From: Picocystis sp. L7
Taxonomy: Eukaryota > Chlorophyta > Picocystophyceae > Picocystales > Picocystaceae
NCBI GenBank assembly: GCA_020975725.1
Contig: QXJR01000011.1
Location: forward strand, 124,001-188,000
Direction: 5' to 3'
Length of the DNA: 64,000 nt
Under the pieces are notes generated by a model. It was not told the DNA's origin. It made no database searches and saw only the letters and a program-made list of their open reading frames with translations. Each line of letters starts with the position of its first letter. Positions within the stretch are counted from its first letter, which is position 1. The position numbers and the translations under genes were made by a program. This document shows, in pieces, positions 7,968-16,587 of the stretch.

Positions 7968-10313
7968 TCAAAGACGCCTCTCATGCTCGATCACCAGCTC
8001 CTCCAAAGACATGGGGATCCAACGGTCGCCAACCTTGGCACGAATCACTTGCTGGGTTGCATCCAACGTGATGCTCAAACGCCCAAACCCATACACCGGA
8101 AGGCCGGCATGCACTCTGCCAGGCTTGGGCAGGAAGGCCACGTTATTTTCCTCGGCGTATTGCTGCACGAGTTCCTTCAAGCCAATGTCTTCCGCAAAAA
8201 TGGACGCTTTCCTTCCCAAACCCGCCCCGCCAATAGGGATATCTCCGTCTGAAAAAGCAAACTGCTTGGGCGGACGTGGCACCTTCTTCCCTGATGTTTC
8301 CACTGCTGCATTCATCATCTCCAAGGCCACGTTGAAGCTCTGACGTATGACATCGTTTGCAAGAACGTCCTCTGGGAAAAGGGACTTCCAGCCCAGGTAC
8401 CAGCTGCTGACCTCATCAAAGTCAGGATTGGAGACTAACCATTCATACAGCACCTCCAACCATTCCGGAAACAGGAACCTCGCAAACAAGTAGGACAACT
8501 GACGCGAGGAAGCGAGACCGTCCCATTCCATGATCCACTTGAGGGGTTCGATGTCCTGCTTCTCAGGATTGATCTCCAGTTGGTTTTTCAACACCTCGCT
8601 CAGTTTTGGCAGAACGTTGCGCTGCACAAACTTTTCCCAGGTGCGCTTGCCCCAGAGACGAACCCACGGCTTCAACAGCTCCTTCGCAGATGGATCAGAT
8701 GGATGCCAATCACGCAGGGCCATGGCAATTCTGTGCTTGGCGGCAGCAAAAAGGGGATCCATATGATCCCCCATATGAATCAACCACGGGTGGACCCAGT
8801 GGTGGATTGAAGCATCCACTAAAGATGGCTTCCAGTTCTCGATGCAACGGTGAACCTTAGGCAACACGCACTGCACCAACAAGGCCGATTTTATTTGTGG
8901 CGGGATGATGTGCTCCCAGCTCTCCACCAAGGCAAGGGCCGGTTCTGGATCCAAAGGCTGCCACTGGTTCAGCAAGGCCGACCGAAGCTTTGGTAACACA
9001 GCCTGCTCAAGAAGGGCTTGGAAGCAGTTGAAAGTGCCTTTGCTGGGTGTTTGCTGTGCACTGGATTCGTGAGCATCGAGGATTCCTTTCCACAGGGTGA
9101 CATCCTCGACCCCATATCGAGGGTCATCCAGTGGTTCCCAGTCGGCAAACATGTCTACCATGGGAGGCGCTGCATGCGCGCATGCAATGCAATCGATGCG
9201 ATGTTCGAAGAATTCTGCCGTGTAGTGCATTTGGATCCTCAGGTACAAGTCCCCAAGCTCGTCCAGGCTTGTTCGTGCGCCCTGCTCAGCAACGTGCTTT
9301 TCGATCCGCGCAACCTCTTGCTGAAGGCATTCCAACCTCTCGGCCTTGCTCTCGCTTTCCTGGATGTCTTGCTTGAGACGTTCTGCGTCCCTCTGTAAGA
9401 TTCTGATGGTGTCTTTTTCGTGATGAAGCTTGGCATCGACGGCCTGGATCTGGGATTCGTTCAAGTTGACAATCAACCTCAAGTTATGCTGCAATCCTGC
9501 AAGAGGGCTTTCGTCTTCTTCCGATGCTGCCTTGCTCCCGATACCATCCGCACCCATCATGACCTTGACCTGCGGTCCCCTCATGTCCACGATCTTCATG
9601 GGGGCTGCTTCTGCCCTTTCTTGTAACATCTCCTCGGCGGTCTTGTACTGCATTTTTTGCTTCACCCTCCTCTCTCTGCTCTTCCTTTTCCATAGCTCGG
9701 CCTCGGCTTCCACGTGCACCTCTTCTTCTACCTGTGACTTCTCCGTTGGTTTCCTTCTGGATTCCTTCTCTTTCACTTGGGATTCGTCCACCGGTGCCGC
9801 TCCAAGTCCTGCACCTTGGGGGCGCATCTTCACCTCGATGGGTTTGGCGATTCCCTTTTCGTCCTTTCCCAGCTTCCCTTTGAATCCCATTTTGCTCAGC
9901 AGCTTCATGCCGATCCCTTTGGTGTGCTTTTCGAACGCCGCGAATCCAGGATCCGACACCGGAGCAGTGGTCGCATCCGGCACTTGCTTGTTCTTCCCTT
10001 TCTTCTGCGCCACGGATGTTCGTATCCTGCGTGGAACGGACCACCTCGTCGAGTCAGTCGCGTCCCTTTCGACCTCTCTTTTGCGTTTCGTGCGCGATGC
10101 GACGCACCTTCGTCCGAATTCCGTCGGCAGGACGAGCTCTTCGCCGTCGTCGTCGGACTCGTCTTCCGTGCTCCCTTCGTGGCGCCAGGCGTTCCTGCTC
10201 GGGGAATCCAGGGGCACGTGGGACGTCCTTCCTTTCCTCCACGACGCGCCATCGCCGCGCAAAGACGCGTGGAGCGACGCGTCGTCGCGCGCGTCGTCCG
10301 AGGACGTGTCCAT
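7968..10313 (-). CDS. TFIP11: TFIP11/Ntr1-type G-patch splicing factor
   Basis: A 781-residue protein. The acidic, Ser-rich N-terminus carries a short Glu/Asp run and basic segments. A G-patch follows at about 131-175 (GIGMKLLSKMGFKGKLGKD). A charged region with long helices comes next, then a GCFC-type C-terminal half (YRIQ/LEPALALVESWEHIIPP, with conserved Trp-Pro motifs KWIMEWDGL and WYLGWKSLFPEDVL). This order is that of TFIP11/STIP, the G-patch cofactor that activates the DEAH helicase DHX15/Prp43 to dismantle the intron-lariat spliceosome. Nuclear. Length matches family members of 700-840 residues. A telomere-box lies immediately 5' of the ATG. No introns. Confidence 0.94.
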   Translation of the reverse strand: MDTSSDDARDDASLHASLRGDGASWRKGRTSHVPLDSPSRNAWRHEGSTEDESDDDGEELVLPTEFGRRCVASRTKRKREVERDATDSTRWSVPRRIRTSVAQKKGKNKQVPDATTAPVSDPGFAAFEKHTKGIGMKLLSKMGFKGKLGKDEKGIAKPIEVKMRPQGAGLGAAPVDESQVKEKESRRKPTEKSQVEEEVHVEAEAELWKRKSRERRVKQKMQYKTAEEMLQERAEAAPMKIVDMRGPQVKVMMGADGIGSKAASEEDESPLAGLQHNLRLIVNLNESQIQAVDAKLHHEKDTIRILQRDAERLKQDIQESESKAERLECLQQEVARIEKHVAEQGARTSLDELGDLYLRIQMHYTAEFFEHRIDCIACAHAAPPMVDMFADWEPLDDPRYGVEDVTLWKGILDAHESSAQQTPSKGTFNCFQALLEQAVLPKLRSALLNQWQPLDPEPALALVESWEHIIPPQIKSALLVQCVLPKVHRCIENWKPSLVDASIHHWVHPWLIHMGDHMDPLFAAAKHRIAMALRDWHPSDPSAKELLKPWVRLWGKRTWEKFVQRNVLPKLSEVLKNQLEINPEKQDIEPLKWIMEWDGLASSRQLSYLFARFLFPEWLEVLYEWLVSNPDFDEVSSWYLGWKSLFPEDVLANDVIRQSFNVALEMMNAAVETSGKKVPRPPKQFAFSDGDIPIGGAGLGRKASIFAEDIGLKELVQQYAEENNVAFLPKPGRVHAGLPVYGFGRLSITLDATQQVIRAKVGDRWIPMSLEELVIEHERRL

Positions 10314-10323
10314 CGCGCCAGTA

Positions 10324-10339
10324 ACCCTAAACCCTAACC
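10324..10339 (-). promoter_or_regulatory. telo-box (two plant-type telomere units)
   Basis: The minus strand reads GGTTAGGGTTTAGGGTTA, two TTTAGGG units, ending 11 bp upstream of the TFIP11 start codon. In plants, telo-boxes near the transcription start mark genes of translation, splicing and ribosome biogenesis. It is an isolated short motif, not an interstitial telomere array. Confidence 0.6.
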
Positions 10340-11159
10340 GATTGCGTCCAGGACCGTTCCGGTTTCTTCGGTTTCGATCTTCCGATCGACCCGAAGGACG
10401 TCCCTTCTAAAGCTCGGGTTCGAACCGAAGGGGCTTCCGATGGACGGTTCCTTCTGGGAGGTGGTTGAAGCGAGGCCAGGTGCGATGGACCGCACTTGCG
10501 CCATGCGCCACAAACGACGCATGCAACCTCGCCATGGAAGAGAGGACGACGTTTCGTGCTGACCCTGGCGTGCACACCGGATGCGGAACGCGACCCTGTC
10601 CATCTCTCGTGTCCATGCAGAGGTTTCAAGGCCATGTCTGGGAGGAGAAGCTTCCCCATGGATGGACCAGCTGCTTCCTGAGAACAAGCCACGTACACCA
10701 AGGAGACGTTCGTGCACGTGCTTTCGGATCCAATCCATCGTGAAGGGGGACGTAACACGGATGCTTGATGCCGACCACGCGACATCCCATCGCCAAAGTA
10801 GGAATGGAACGGAGAAGATCGTGCAGCTTGCCATCACCTGGTGGTAATGCCTCCTTCGAGATGCGGTGGCGCGATCCACCACCGTGCAAAAGCGCGGTGC
10901 ACGTGCTCTGTTGAACGTTGCACACGGAATCTTGGACGTATCCACGCGCCTGCATCTTCCCTTCGACCTTCACGTGTGGCGTGCCGACGCCTGCCTCGTC
11001 CACGCCACAGTCCACACACGTCGCGCCGTCGCATCCACGAGCTGCTGCGGCGCAACGAAACGCCACGTTCGCGGCACAAGGCGAGGCAGAGTTCGCACGT
11101 CCCGAATGCCACACGTGCCCATCGCGAAGCGAAGAACGTCGACGACGAGGCGAGGTGCG
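10340..11159. other. intergenic region, no supported gene
   Basis: About 820 bp between TFIP11 and the PAP2 gene. Open frames exist on both strands (for example minus 10334-10945), but they overlap each other in several frames, have no recognisable domain and one ends inside the telo-box. The stretch includes the promoters of both flanking divergent genes and a TTCGAACC word near 10410-10420. Confidence 0.4.
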
Positions 11160-11753
11160 ATGCGGCTGTCGCGTTGGGACGGGAAGGCGTCGGAAAAGGT
11201 GTATCGCGTCGCAGAGGCGCGCGTGCCGCGTCAAGTGTGGATGGCGCTCGAGTACAGCGGACATGGCCTGCTGTGGATCCCGTTGGCGTTGGCTTGCTGG
11301 TCGGCGGTGGGTTCCGACACCGCAGAGCGTCGGTTCTGGACGCTTTTGAACGCGACGTTCTGGTTGGATCTCGTGTGCATCGCCACGCTCAAGGCCGTCG
11401 TACGCAGGCCGCGTCCGCTGTACACCCATCAACGCGACATGTACGTGGTGGCAGAGGTGGACAAGTATTCTTTTCCCAGTGGACACGCCTCTCGGGTTTG
11501 GGAAATTGCATGTGTTGTGATGCAGTGGTATCCGTCCTGGTCCACCACGGTGCTGGTGTGGGCCATCGGCACATCCTGCTCCAGGGTGGCATTGGGGAGG
11601 CATTATCTCGGGGACGTGCTGGTTGGAAGCGTGGTCGGAGTTGCACTGGCCGCGACGCTGATCGCCAGGATTCAGACCATCGATCGAGCGGACGCGTGGG
11701 TCAGCGAGGCATGGGAACAAGTACATGCTTCATTGGTCGCCTGGATCAGGTAG
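11160..11753 (+). CDS. PAP2-superfamily polyprenyl/phospholipid phosphatase
   Basis: A 197-residue membrane protein with all three catalytic motifs of the PAP2 family: KAVVRRPRP (KX6RP), FPSGHASR (PSGH) and SRVALGRHYLGD (SRX5HX3D). Hydrophobic segments flank the motifs (WIPLALACW, FWLDLVCIATL, TTVLVWAIGTS, LVGSVVGVALAATLI). Size and motif spacing resemble PLPP6/presequalene diphosphate phosphatases or dolichyl-phosphate-type phosphatases of the ER, but the substrate cannot be told. The frame stays open 5' to 10866 without domain content; the ATG at 11160 (MRLSRWDGK) precedes the first conserved segment. Confidence 0.87.
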   Translation: MRLSRWDGKASEKVYRVAEARVPRQVWMALEYSGHGLLWIPLALACWSAVGSDTAERRFWTLLNATFWLDLVCIATLKAVVRRPRPLYTHQRDMYVVAEVDKYSFPSGHASRVWEIACVVMQWYPSWSTTVLVWAIGTSCSRVALGRHYLGDVLVGSVVGVALAATLIARIQTIDRADAWVSEAWEQVHASLVAWIR

Positions 11754-11845
11754 TGGGGGTGCCATCACCTTCCTCGACTGCTCTTTTATTGCTGGGACGG
11801 AGGTTCACGATGTTTTTGTTGCACCGTTTCGGTTCCGCGCACCCT

Positions 11846-12397
11846 TCATTTTTTCTTCTGAAGAACCTCCGGATCTGCGGTGATGAGTTTCATCTTTTCC
11901 TTCTTGGACATCTTCTTCAGCTTCCTCGTGTTCTTGATGGCTTGGACTCCCACTCCGGTGCGCAACGTGTTTTCTTCTTTGAGCCTCTTTTTCTCTTCCC
12001 GTCTCTCCCTCTCTGCCCTGGATTTCTCCCGTCTCTCTTCCTTCGCTTCCTTGACGTAATCTTGGAATTCTCGCTTGGTGCGCTTGTCTTCCATCTTCTT
12101 CTCCCAGGTGGACCTTTTGGCGTGGGATCCCGGTTTCACGACCACTGCCGACGCGCGTCGGGTCTCTGCGGCTTTCCAAGGCCTTCGACTGACGCGTCCG
12201 GCCACGTTCCCTTCGTATGCACGTCTCTTCCCACCCGGAAGCTCGTCCACGGCCATGGCGACGTCGGCTTCCATCGGCACATCAGCTTCGACTTCTTCTC
12301 GCTCGCGCTTGCGCTTTCCGCCCGACACGAGGGTGGCGCAGCTGAGATCCACCTCTGCCTTCTTGGGATGCTTCTTGGGCACCCATCGAGCCCCCAT
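11846..12397 (-). CDS. CCDC86/Cgr1-family 60S ribosome biogenesis factor
   Basis: A 183-residue very basic protein. The C-terminal 90 residues form the highly charged Cgr1 core (RSTWEKKMEDKRTKREFQDY, then long Arg/Lys/Glu helices, KRLKEENTLRTGVGVQAIKN and a KLKKMSKKEKMKLI tail). Yeast Cgr1 and human CCDC86 are nucleolar proteins needed for pre-rRNA processing. The N-terminus (MGARWVPKKHPKKAEVDL) is Lys-rich. The divergent TMCO1 gene starts about 225 bp away, so they share a promoter region. Its stop lies about 90 bp from that of the PAP2 gene. Confidence 0.85.
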   Translation of the reverse strand: MGARWVPKKHPKKAEVDLSCATLVSGGKRKREREEVEADVPMEADVAMAVDELPGGKRRAYEGNVAGRVSRRPWKAAETRRASAVVVKPGSHAKRSTWEKKMEDKRTKREFQDYVKEAKEERREKSRAERERREEKKRLKEENTLRTGVGVQAIKNTRKLKKMSKKEKMKLITADPEVLQKKK

Positions 12398-12622
12398 GGT
12401 GGCGTTTCGATCGACGTCTGTCGTGGAAATGCCGCGCGGAAGGCGTCGGAACGCGCCGCCAAGCGACCTTTCGATCTTCCCGTGGGATCACCGGGTCTGC
12501 TCCTTCCGATCGATCGGACGACACCCCGGGTCTATCCGGTCGACGTTTCCAACTGTGGACCTTCCAACAAAACGGGGCCCTTGATCGAGGAATGGCGTGC
12601 AAAGGTGGTCCAGACGTGTAGG

Positions 12623-13168
12623 ATGGAGGTGATGTCGGCGTTCGCGCTCGTGGTGCTGTGCAGCGGGATGTCCCTGGTGCAGGAAGGGATCACGTGGCTG
12701 CTCCTGTACCGCACGGTGGAGTACCGAAGCCTCACCAGCACCATCGAACGGGCCAACAAGCGGCTGGAAACGCTCAAGAAGGAAGGGGTAGCGGCGACGA
12801 GGCAGAAAGGCGCCAAGAAAGGAAGCCGAACGGAAGCCGAGCTCAATCGAGCCAGTCAAGAGCTGCAGGCCACCAAGCTCAAGTCGAACTTCATCGTGGG
12901 ATTCACCTTCTTCGGAATGCTGTACGTCATCTCGCGCGTGTTCAAGGGAGTGCCGGTGGCCAAGCTCCCGTTCACGCCCATCTCGCTGCTGCGTGGCGTC
13001 ACACACCGTGGATTGGAAGGCGAAGACTTCACCGAATGCTCCGCAACCTTCATCTGCGTGATGTGCAACTCGGCCATACGTCCAAACGTGCAGAAGCTGC
13101 TGGGTTTCAAGCCTCCGACACCCATCAACCAAGCGTCGGGGTTCCTGTCCGAATCCAGTCGGACGTGA
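12623..13168 (+). CDS. TMCO1: TMCO1/Ca2+-load-activated channel, ER insertase family
   Basis: A 181-residue protein starting MEVMSAFALVVLCS. Clear TMCO1 landmarks: the first TM followed by QEGITWLLLYRTVEYRSL, a coiled-coil hairpin (residues about 38-85), a second TM ending in VPVAKLPFTPISLLRG, the THRGLEGEDFTECSATFICV segment, and IRPNVQKLLGFKPP near the C-terminus. Human TMCO1 has 188 residues. It is an EMC3/Oxa1-superfamily protein of the ER, part of the multipass translocon, also described as a Ca2+ leak channel. Intronless. The start at 12623 gives the expected N-terminus; the ATG 9 bp downstream is an alternative. Confidence 0.95.
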   Translation: MEVMSAFALVVLCSGMSLVQEGITWLLLYRTVEYRSLTSTIERANKRLETLKKEGVAATRQKGAKKGSRTEAELNRASQELQATKLKSNFIVGFTFFGMLYVISRVFKGVPVAKLPFTPISLLRGVTHRGLEGEDFTECSATFICVMCNSAIRPNVQKLLGFKPPTPINQASGFLSESSRT

Positions 13169-13269
13169 GACCGTCGATGGTTTCGCGCATTTGGAACGAG
13201 ACGGAGGGATCTGCGGGAAGAATAAAAAAAAGCACAAGGTCGCATCAGAAGAAGAACGGACGCATTGAT

Positions 13270-13686
13270 TTATTGCTTTGCTTCTTGGTCTGCCTCCGCG
13301 TCCGTGCCACCGAGGAGCTCGGACGCTTTCCACGCCTTGCCGACACCTATCCCGAACCCGTATCCAATGCCCACGCCGAAACCGGCACCGATCCCGAACA
13401 CCACCTTGAACTGCGTGAAGGACGTCGTCGGTTCCAGTGCCGAACAACCGACGAGCGCAATGCCAGCACCAGCTCCGAAGCCGACTCCCAACCCTGCGGC
13501 CGGTCCGAACCGTCCCGTCCTGAGCTTCTCCACCTCCTTCTGCGCGTGCACAGGGCGCAAGGCGCCTTCCAGGTTGCCCACCATCTTCGAAAAGACGTTC
13601 TCCGCCTCTTCCAACCCTTTCGAAGACGCCTTGTGCGCCTTGTTCGGCGTCGAATCGGCCGCCATGCCTCGTCCAAACTTCGCCAC
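13270..13686 (-). CDS. small glycine-zipper membrane protein, function unknown
   Basis: A 138-residue protein. The N-terminal 55 residues are hydrophilic and helical. Two glycine-rich hydrophobic stretches follow (FGPAAGLGVGFGAGAGIALV and VVFGIGAGFGVGIGYGFGIG), whose GxGxG spacing suggests tightly packed transmembrane hairpins. The last 20 residues are acidic (LLGGTDAEADQEAKQ). Similar glycine-zipper proteins of unknown function occur in plants, and MICOS subunit MIC10 has comparable motifs, but I do not assign this family. It is divergent from the PPR gene, with about 300 bp of promoter between them. Confidence 0.7.
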   Translation of the reverse strand: MAKFGRGMAADSTPNKAHKASSKGLEEAENVFSKMVGNLEGALRPVHAQKEVEKLRTGRFGPAAGLGVGFGAGAGIALVGCSALEPTTSFTQFKVVFGIGAGFGVGIGYGFGIGVGKAWKASELLGGTDAEADQEAKQ

Positions 13687-13985
13687 GAATGGATCGGCCT
13701 CGATTCGGTGGGAGGATCACTCCTGCCTGGCCAAACGGGTATCACCGATAACCGTTCGTTCTTCCCGGACGGATACGGGTGTCGAAGCCGCCCCCTTCCC
13801 GAGGGAGATCCGGGACGATGCGTCGGGCTGTAAAGGAACCCATCGGGATCGAGGTCTCCTTACTATGCGGGATTATTGATCGGATGTTGGTCGATAGGAA
13901 CGAACCCGAACACCCTTCCAATCAACTTCCGGTTGGACGCCTTTGAAAAGGGAAACGAACCCGAAACCGTCCCCAACGTCTCGGC

Positions 13986-16529
13986 ATGGGCGTGGCTATG
14001 GCGCGCGCGTGGGCGCTTTGCAGCAGCTCCACGGACGTCGCTTCCCTCTCCGAAGCGCTGAGAAAGAGAAAGGTGATGCATGCACACAACATGGTGGAGA
14101 AATTGGCCGAAAGACGTGTGCAGATGGACGAACTTCCGCCGTTGTCCGCATGCCGTTCCTTCTTCGACTACTGCCGACGGGAACGGAGGATGGACGTGGC
14201 CGTGAGCCTTCTGCGCATGATGCCGAAAAACGAAAAGTATCTCAGTGCTGCCATGTCATCTTGCTCTCGTGCAAAAGACTGGAAAAGTGCGCAAGACACC
14301 TTCCAATTGTGGTCGGAACCCACCTCGTTTGCCTACTCCGGCATCATTGCAGCTGCCAATCAAACTGGACAATTGGACCAGGCTCTCCTTCTCTTCGCCA
14401 CAGCAGTGGAAAAGGGAGCTCTGAGCACTTCCGTCTGTAATGCAGCCATCGAGAGCTTGTGCAAGAAGGGGAAACGGGACGAAGCGGAAGCCATCCTGCA
14501 GCGCATGAAGGTGGAGTGGGGGCTTCAACCAAACACGAGGTCCTACAATTCGCTCATTCGAGCAGCAGCTAAGCTGGGGGATATGAAAGAAGGTTTAAGG
14601 TTCAAAACGCAAATGGCGGACTGGAATGTCCATGCTGACGAGTACACCTACGCGGGTTTGCTGCACGCCGTCGCACGGTCTTCGCAACCCGAAATGGAGC
14701 AAGCGTTCCACCTGATCGATGAGATGCGATCCCAAGGAATGCAGGTGGGTGGTCATGCACTGAGCTCCTTGTTCACCGCCTGCGCTAAAAGTGGATGCGG
14801 AGTGGAAAAGGCCATAAGCATATTCCAGGAACATACAGCCATCAACGGTCCAGACCCAGGTGCCATGTCAGCCTATGTAACGATGTGCGTCAAGAACAGC
14901 TTTCCAGAGGCTGCGCTGGAAGTGCTTGCCAAGGTCAAAGTGCACAAGCACATGCTGGATCCGTTTACCGCGGCATCACTCTGCGCTGCTGTGGCTGCAC
15001 TGCGACATGAGAGTGCTGCAATGGACCTTTATGCTGACTGCTTGCCCCTTCTTCATATAGTGCACAAGGACGTTGCTATTGGAGGTATCGGAGTCAGGAA
15101 AACCCTGTGGAGCAAAGACCAACAGATCCTCTGCAATAGTCTCCTGCATATGTGTGGTAAAGTTGGCATGATCGATGAAGTCTCCGAACTCTATGTAGCC
15201 ATGCAAGACGGAAGAGGACCTCCGCCAGATACATTTACTTTTAACACACTTATTGATGCTTTTGCAATCCAAGGAGACATAGAATCTGCTATCGCAATTT
15301 TCCAGGCCATGTTGGACAATCGGCAATCCCCTTCGACTCACACTTTTGTGAGCCTTTTGCATGGGTGCTCTGAATCAGCATACAGGAAAACCTGGGAAGG
15401 CAAAGATCACGAATTGCTGCGAGCAAAGGCAATATTTCGGAAGTCTAAAGAATTTGGCATAGAACCGAATACTCTGCTCTATACTGCGTTGATCGATGTT
15501 GCAATCAAATGTGAATCTTTCCCGGTTGCATTTGCACTGTTCGAAGACATGCAGTTGCAGCGCATCAAGCCATCTGTGGTAACCTATGGCTGTCTAATTT
15601 CTGGCTGCGAAAAACTTGCGGATCCCATGCTAGCAACAAAGTTCTACCAAATGATGTGTTCAAACCATGTACTTCCTAGTGACGAGTGCCATAACATGCT
15701 GATTAAGATCCACAGCAGAGCGGGAAGACTGGATGATGCATTGGAACTCGTGAAGCAAGTGGCCCGAGGTCATGGAGAAATGCAGCAGCAAACCATGAAC
15801 TCAGTGATAAGAGCTCTATCTACTGAATGGCTGGATCGTGCTTTGAGATTGGTGAGCCTCATGAAAACATTGGGAATGACACCAAGCAGGAAAACATACC
15901 TGGTTCTCATGGAAGCCTGTGACCGGCAGGGGCGCTTGAACACTGCCTTCTCTGTTTACGAAGAAATGTGTGTCTTGGGGTATAGGCCTTCACGCCAAGG
16001 GGGGTCTGGGCTGATCGAGAGTCTTTGCAAAGCTGGAGACCTAGAGCGGGCGCTCCTGGTTCACGGACGTATGTCCGATGAGGTAGCCAGTGGATTTGGA
16101 GGTGCAAGACCCGAGTCGCTTGTGCAACTTACCATTGCGAGTGCCAAGGCTGGTCGAACTGCTGTTTCTCTTTCATTTTACAGTGAAGTGCGTCCTTTCT
16201 TTATTTCGCTTTCTGAAAGAGCGAGCAGGAATCTGTCGTTGGGACCAATGTTCGAGTCCTTGATAGAGGCGTTGTGCAGGAAAGGCCTGATTGAGGAGGC
16301 CCTGAGCACCTTCGATGACATGAAAACATCTGGCGCACAGATCGGGTTTGCTACGTTGGCCTTTTTGGAAAACATATGCAAATCCAAAACTTCAGGGATT
16401 CCAGAATGGCGTGTTTATGATGTCTGCGCCTCAATGCGCATCTTGCGCGAGAACCGTAGACAATCCGTCCTTATACAACCAGAAAAGCGCTACCATCATG
16501 GGCCTTCCGACGGCAGTGACATTAGTTGA
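13986..16529 (+). CDS. pentatricopeptide repeat (PPR) protein, likely organellar
   Basis: An 847-residue protein built largely of PPR motifs of about 35 residues. Examples are NTRSYNSLIRAAAKLGDMKE, DEYTYAGLLHAVARSSQPEM, DTFTFNTLIDAFAIQGDIES, NTLLYTALIDVAIKCESFPV, SVVTYGCLISGCEKLADPML and RKTYLVLMEACDRQGRLNTA. P-class architecture; no E, DYW or SMR domain was seen at the C-terminus. PPR proteins bind organellar RNA one base per repeat and act in its processing, stability or translation. The N-terminus (MGVAMARAWALCSSSTDVAS) could be a targeting peptide. Intronless. GAACCCGAAACC-type words lie just upstream. Confidence 0.93.
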   Translation: MGVAMARAWALCSSSTDVASLSEALRKRKVMHAHNMVEKLAERRVQMDELPPLSACRSFFDYCRRERRMDVAVSLLRMMPKNEKYLSAAMSSCSRAKDWKSAQDTFQLWSEPTSFAYSGIIAAANQTGQLDQALLLFATAVEKGALSTSVCNAAIESLCKKGKRDEAEAILQRMKVEWGLQPNTRSYNSLIRAAAKLGDMKEGLRFKTQMADWNVHADEYTYAGLLHAVARSSQPEMEQAFHLIDEMRSQGMQVGGHALSSLFTACAKSGCGVEKAISIFQEHTAINGPDPGAMSAYVTMCVKNSFPEAALEVLAKVKVHKHMLDPFTAASLCAAVAALRHESAAMDLYADCLPLLHIVHKDVAIGGIGVRKTLWSKDQQILCNSLLHMCGKVGMIDEVSELYVAMQDGRGPPPDTFTFNTLIDAFAIQGDIESAIAIFQAMLDNRQSPSTHTFVSLLHGCSESAYRKTWEGKDHELLRAKAIFRKSKEFGIEPNTLLYTALIDVAIKCESFPVAFALFEDMQLQRIKPSVVTYGCLISGCEKLADPMLATKFYQMMCSNHVLPSDECHNMLIKIHSRAGRLDDALELVKQVARGHGEMQQQTMNSVIRALSTEWLDRALRLVSLMKTLGMTPSRKTYLVLMEACDRQGRLNTAFSVYEEMCVLGYRPSRQGGSGLIESLCKAGDLERALLVHGRMSDEVASGFGGARPESLVQLTIASAKAGRTAVSLSFYSEVRPFFISLSERASRNLSLGPMFESLIEALCRKGLIEEALSTFDDMKTSGAQIGFATLAFLENICKSKTSGIPEWRVYDVCASMRILRENRRQSVLIQPEKRYHHGPSDGSDIS

Positions 16530-16587
16530 TGACAAACAACTGTATTTCATCTTAATTACACACGTGTACAGCTAGGTCAACGTTGAT

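Noticed and set aside
10324-10339. Interstitial telomere or contig-joining artefact
   Set aside because: Only about two TTTAGGG units, located exactly in a promoter; a telo-box is the simpler reading.
10841-12622. Very long open plus-strand frame leading into TMCO1
   Set aside because: It runs across the PAP2 gene in another frame and antisense to the CCDC86 gene; only the part from 12623 matches a family.
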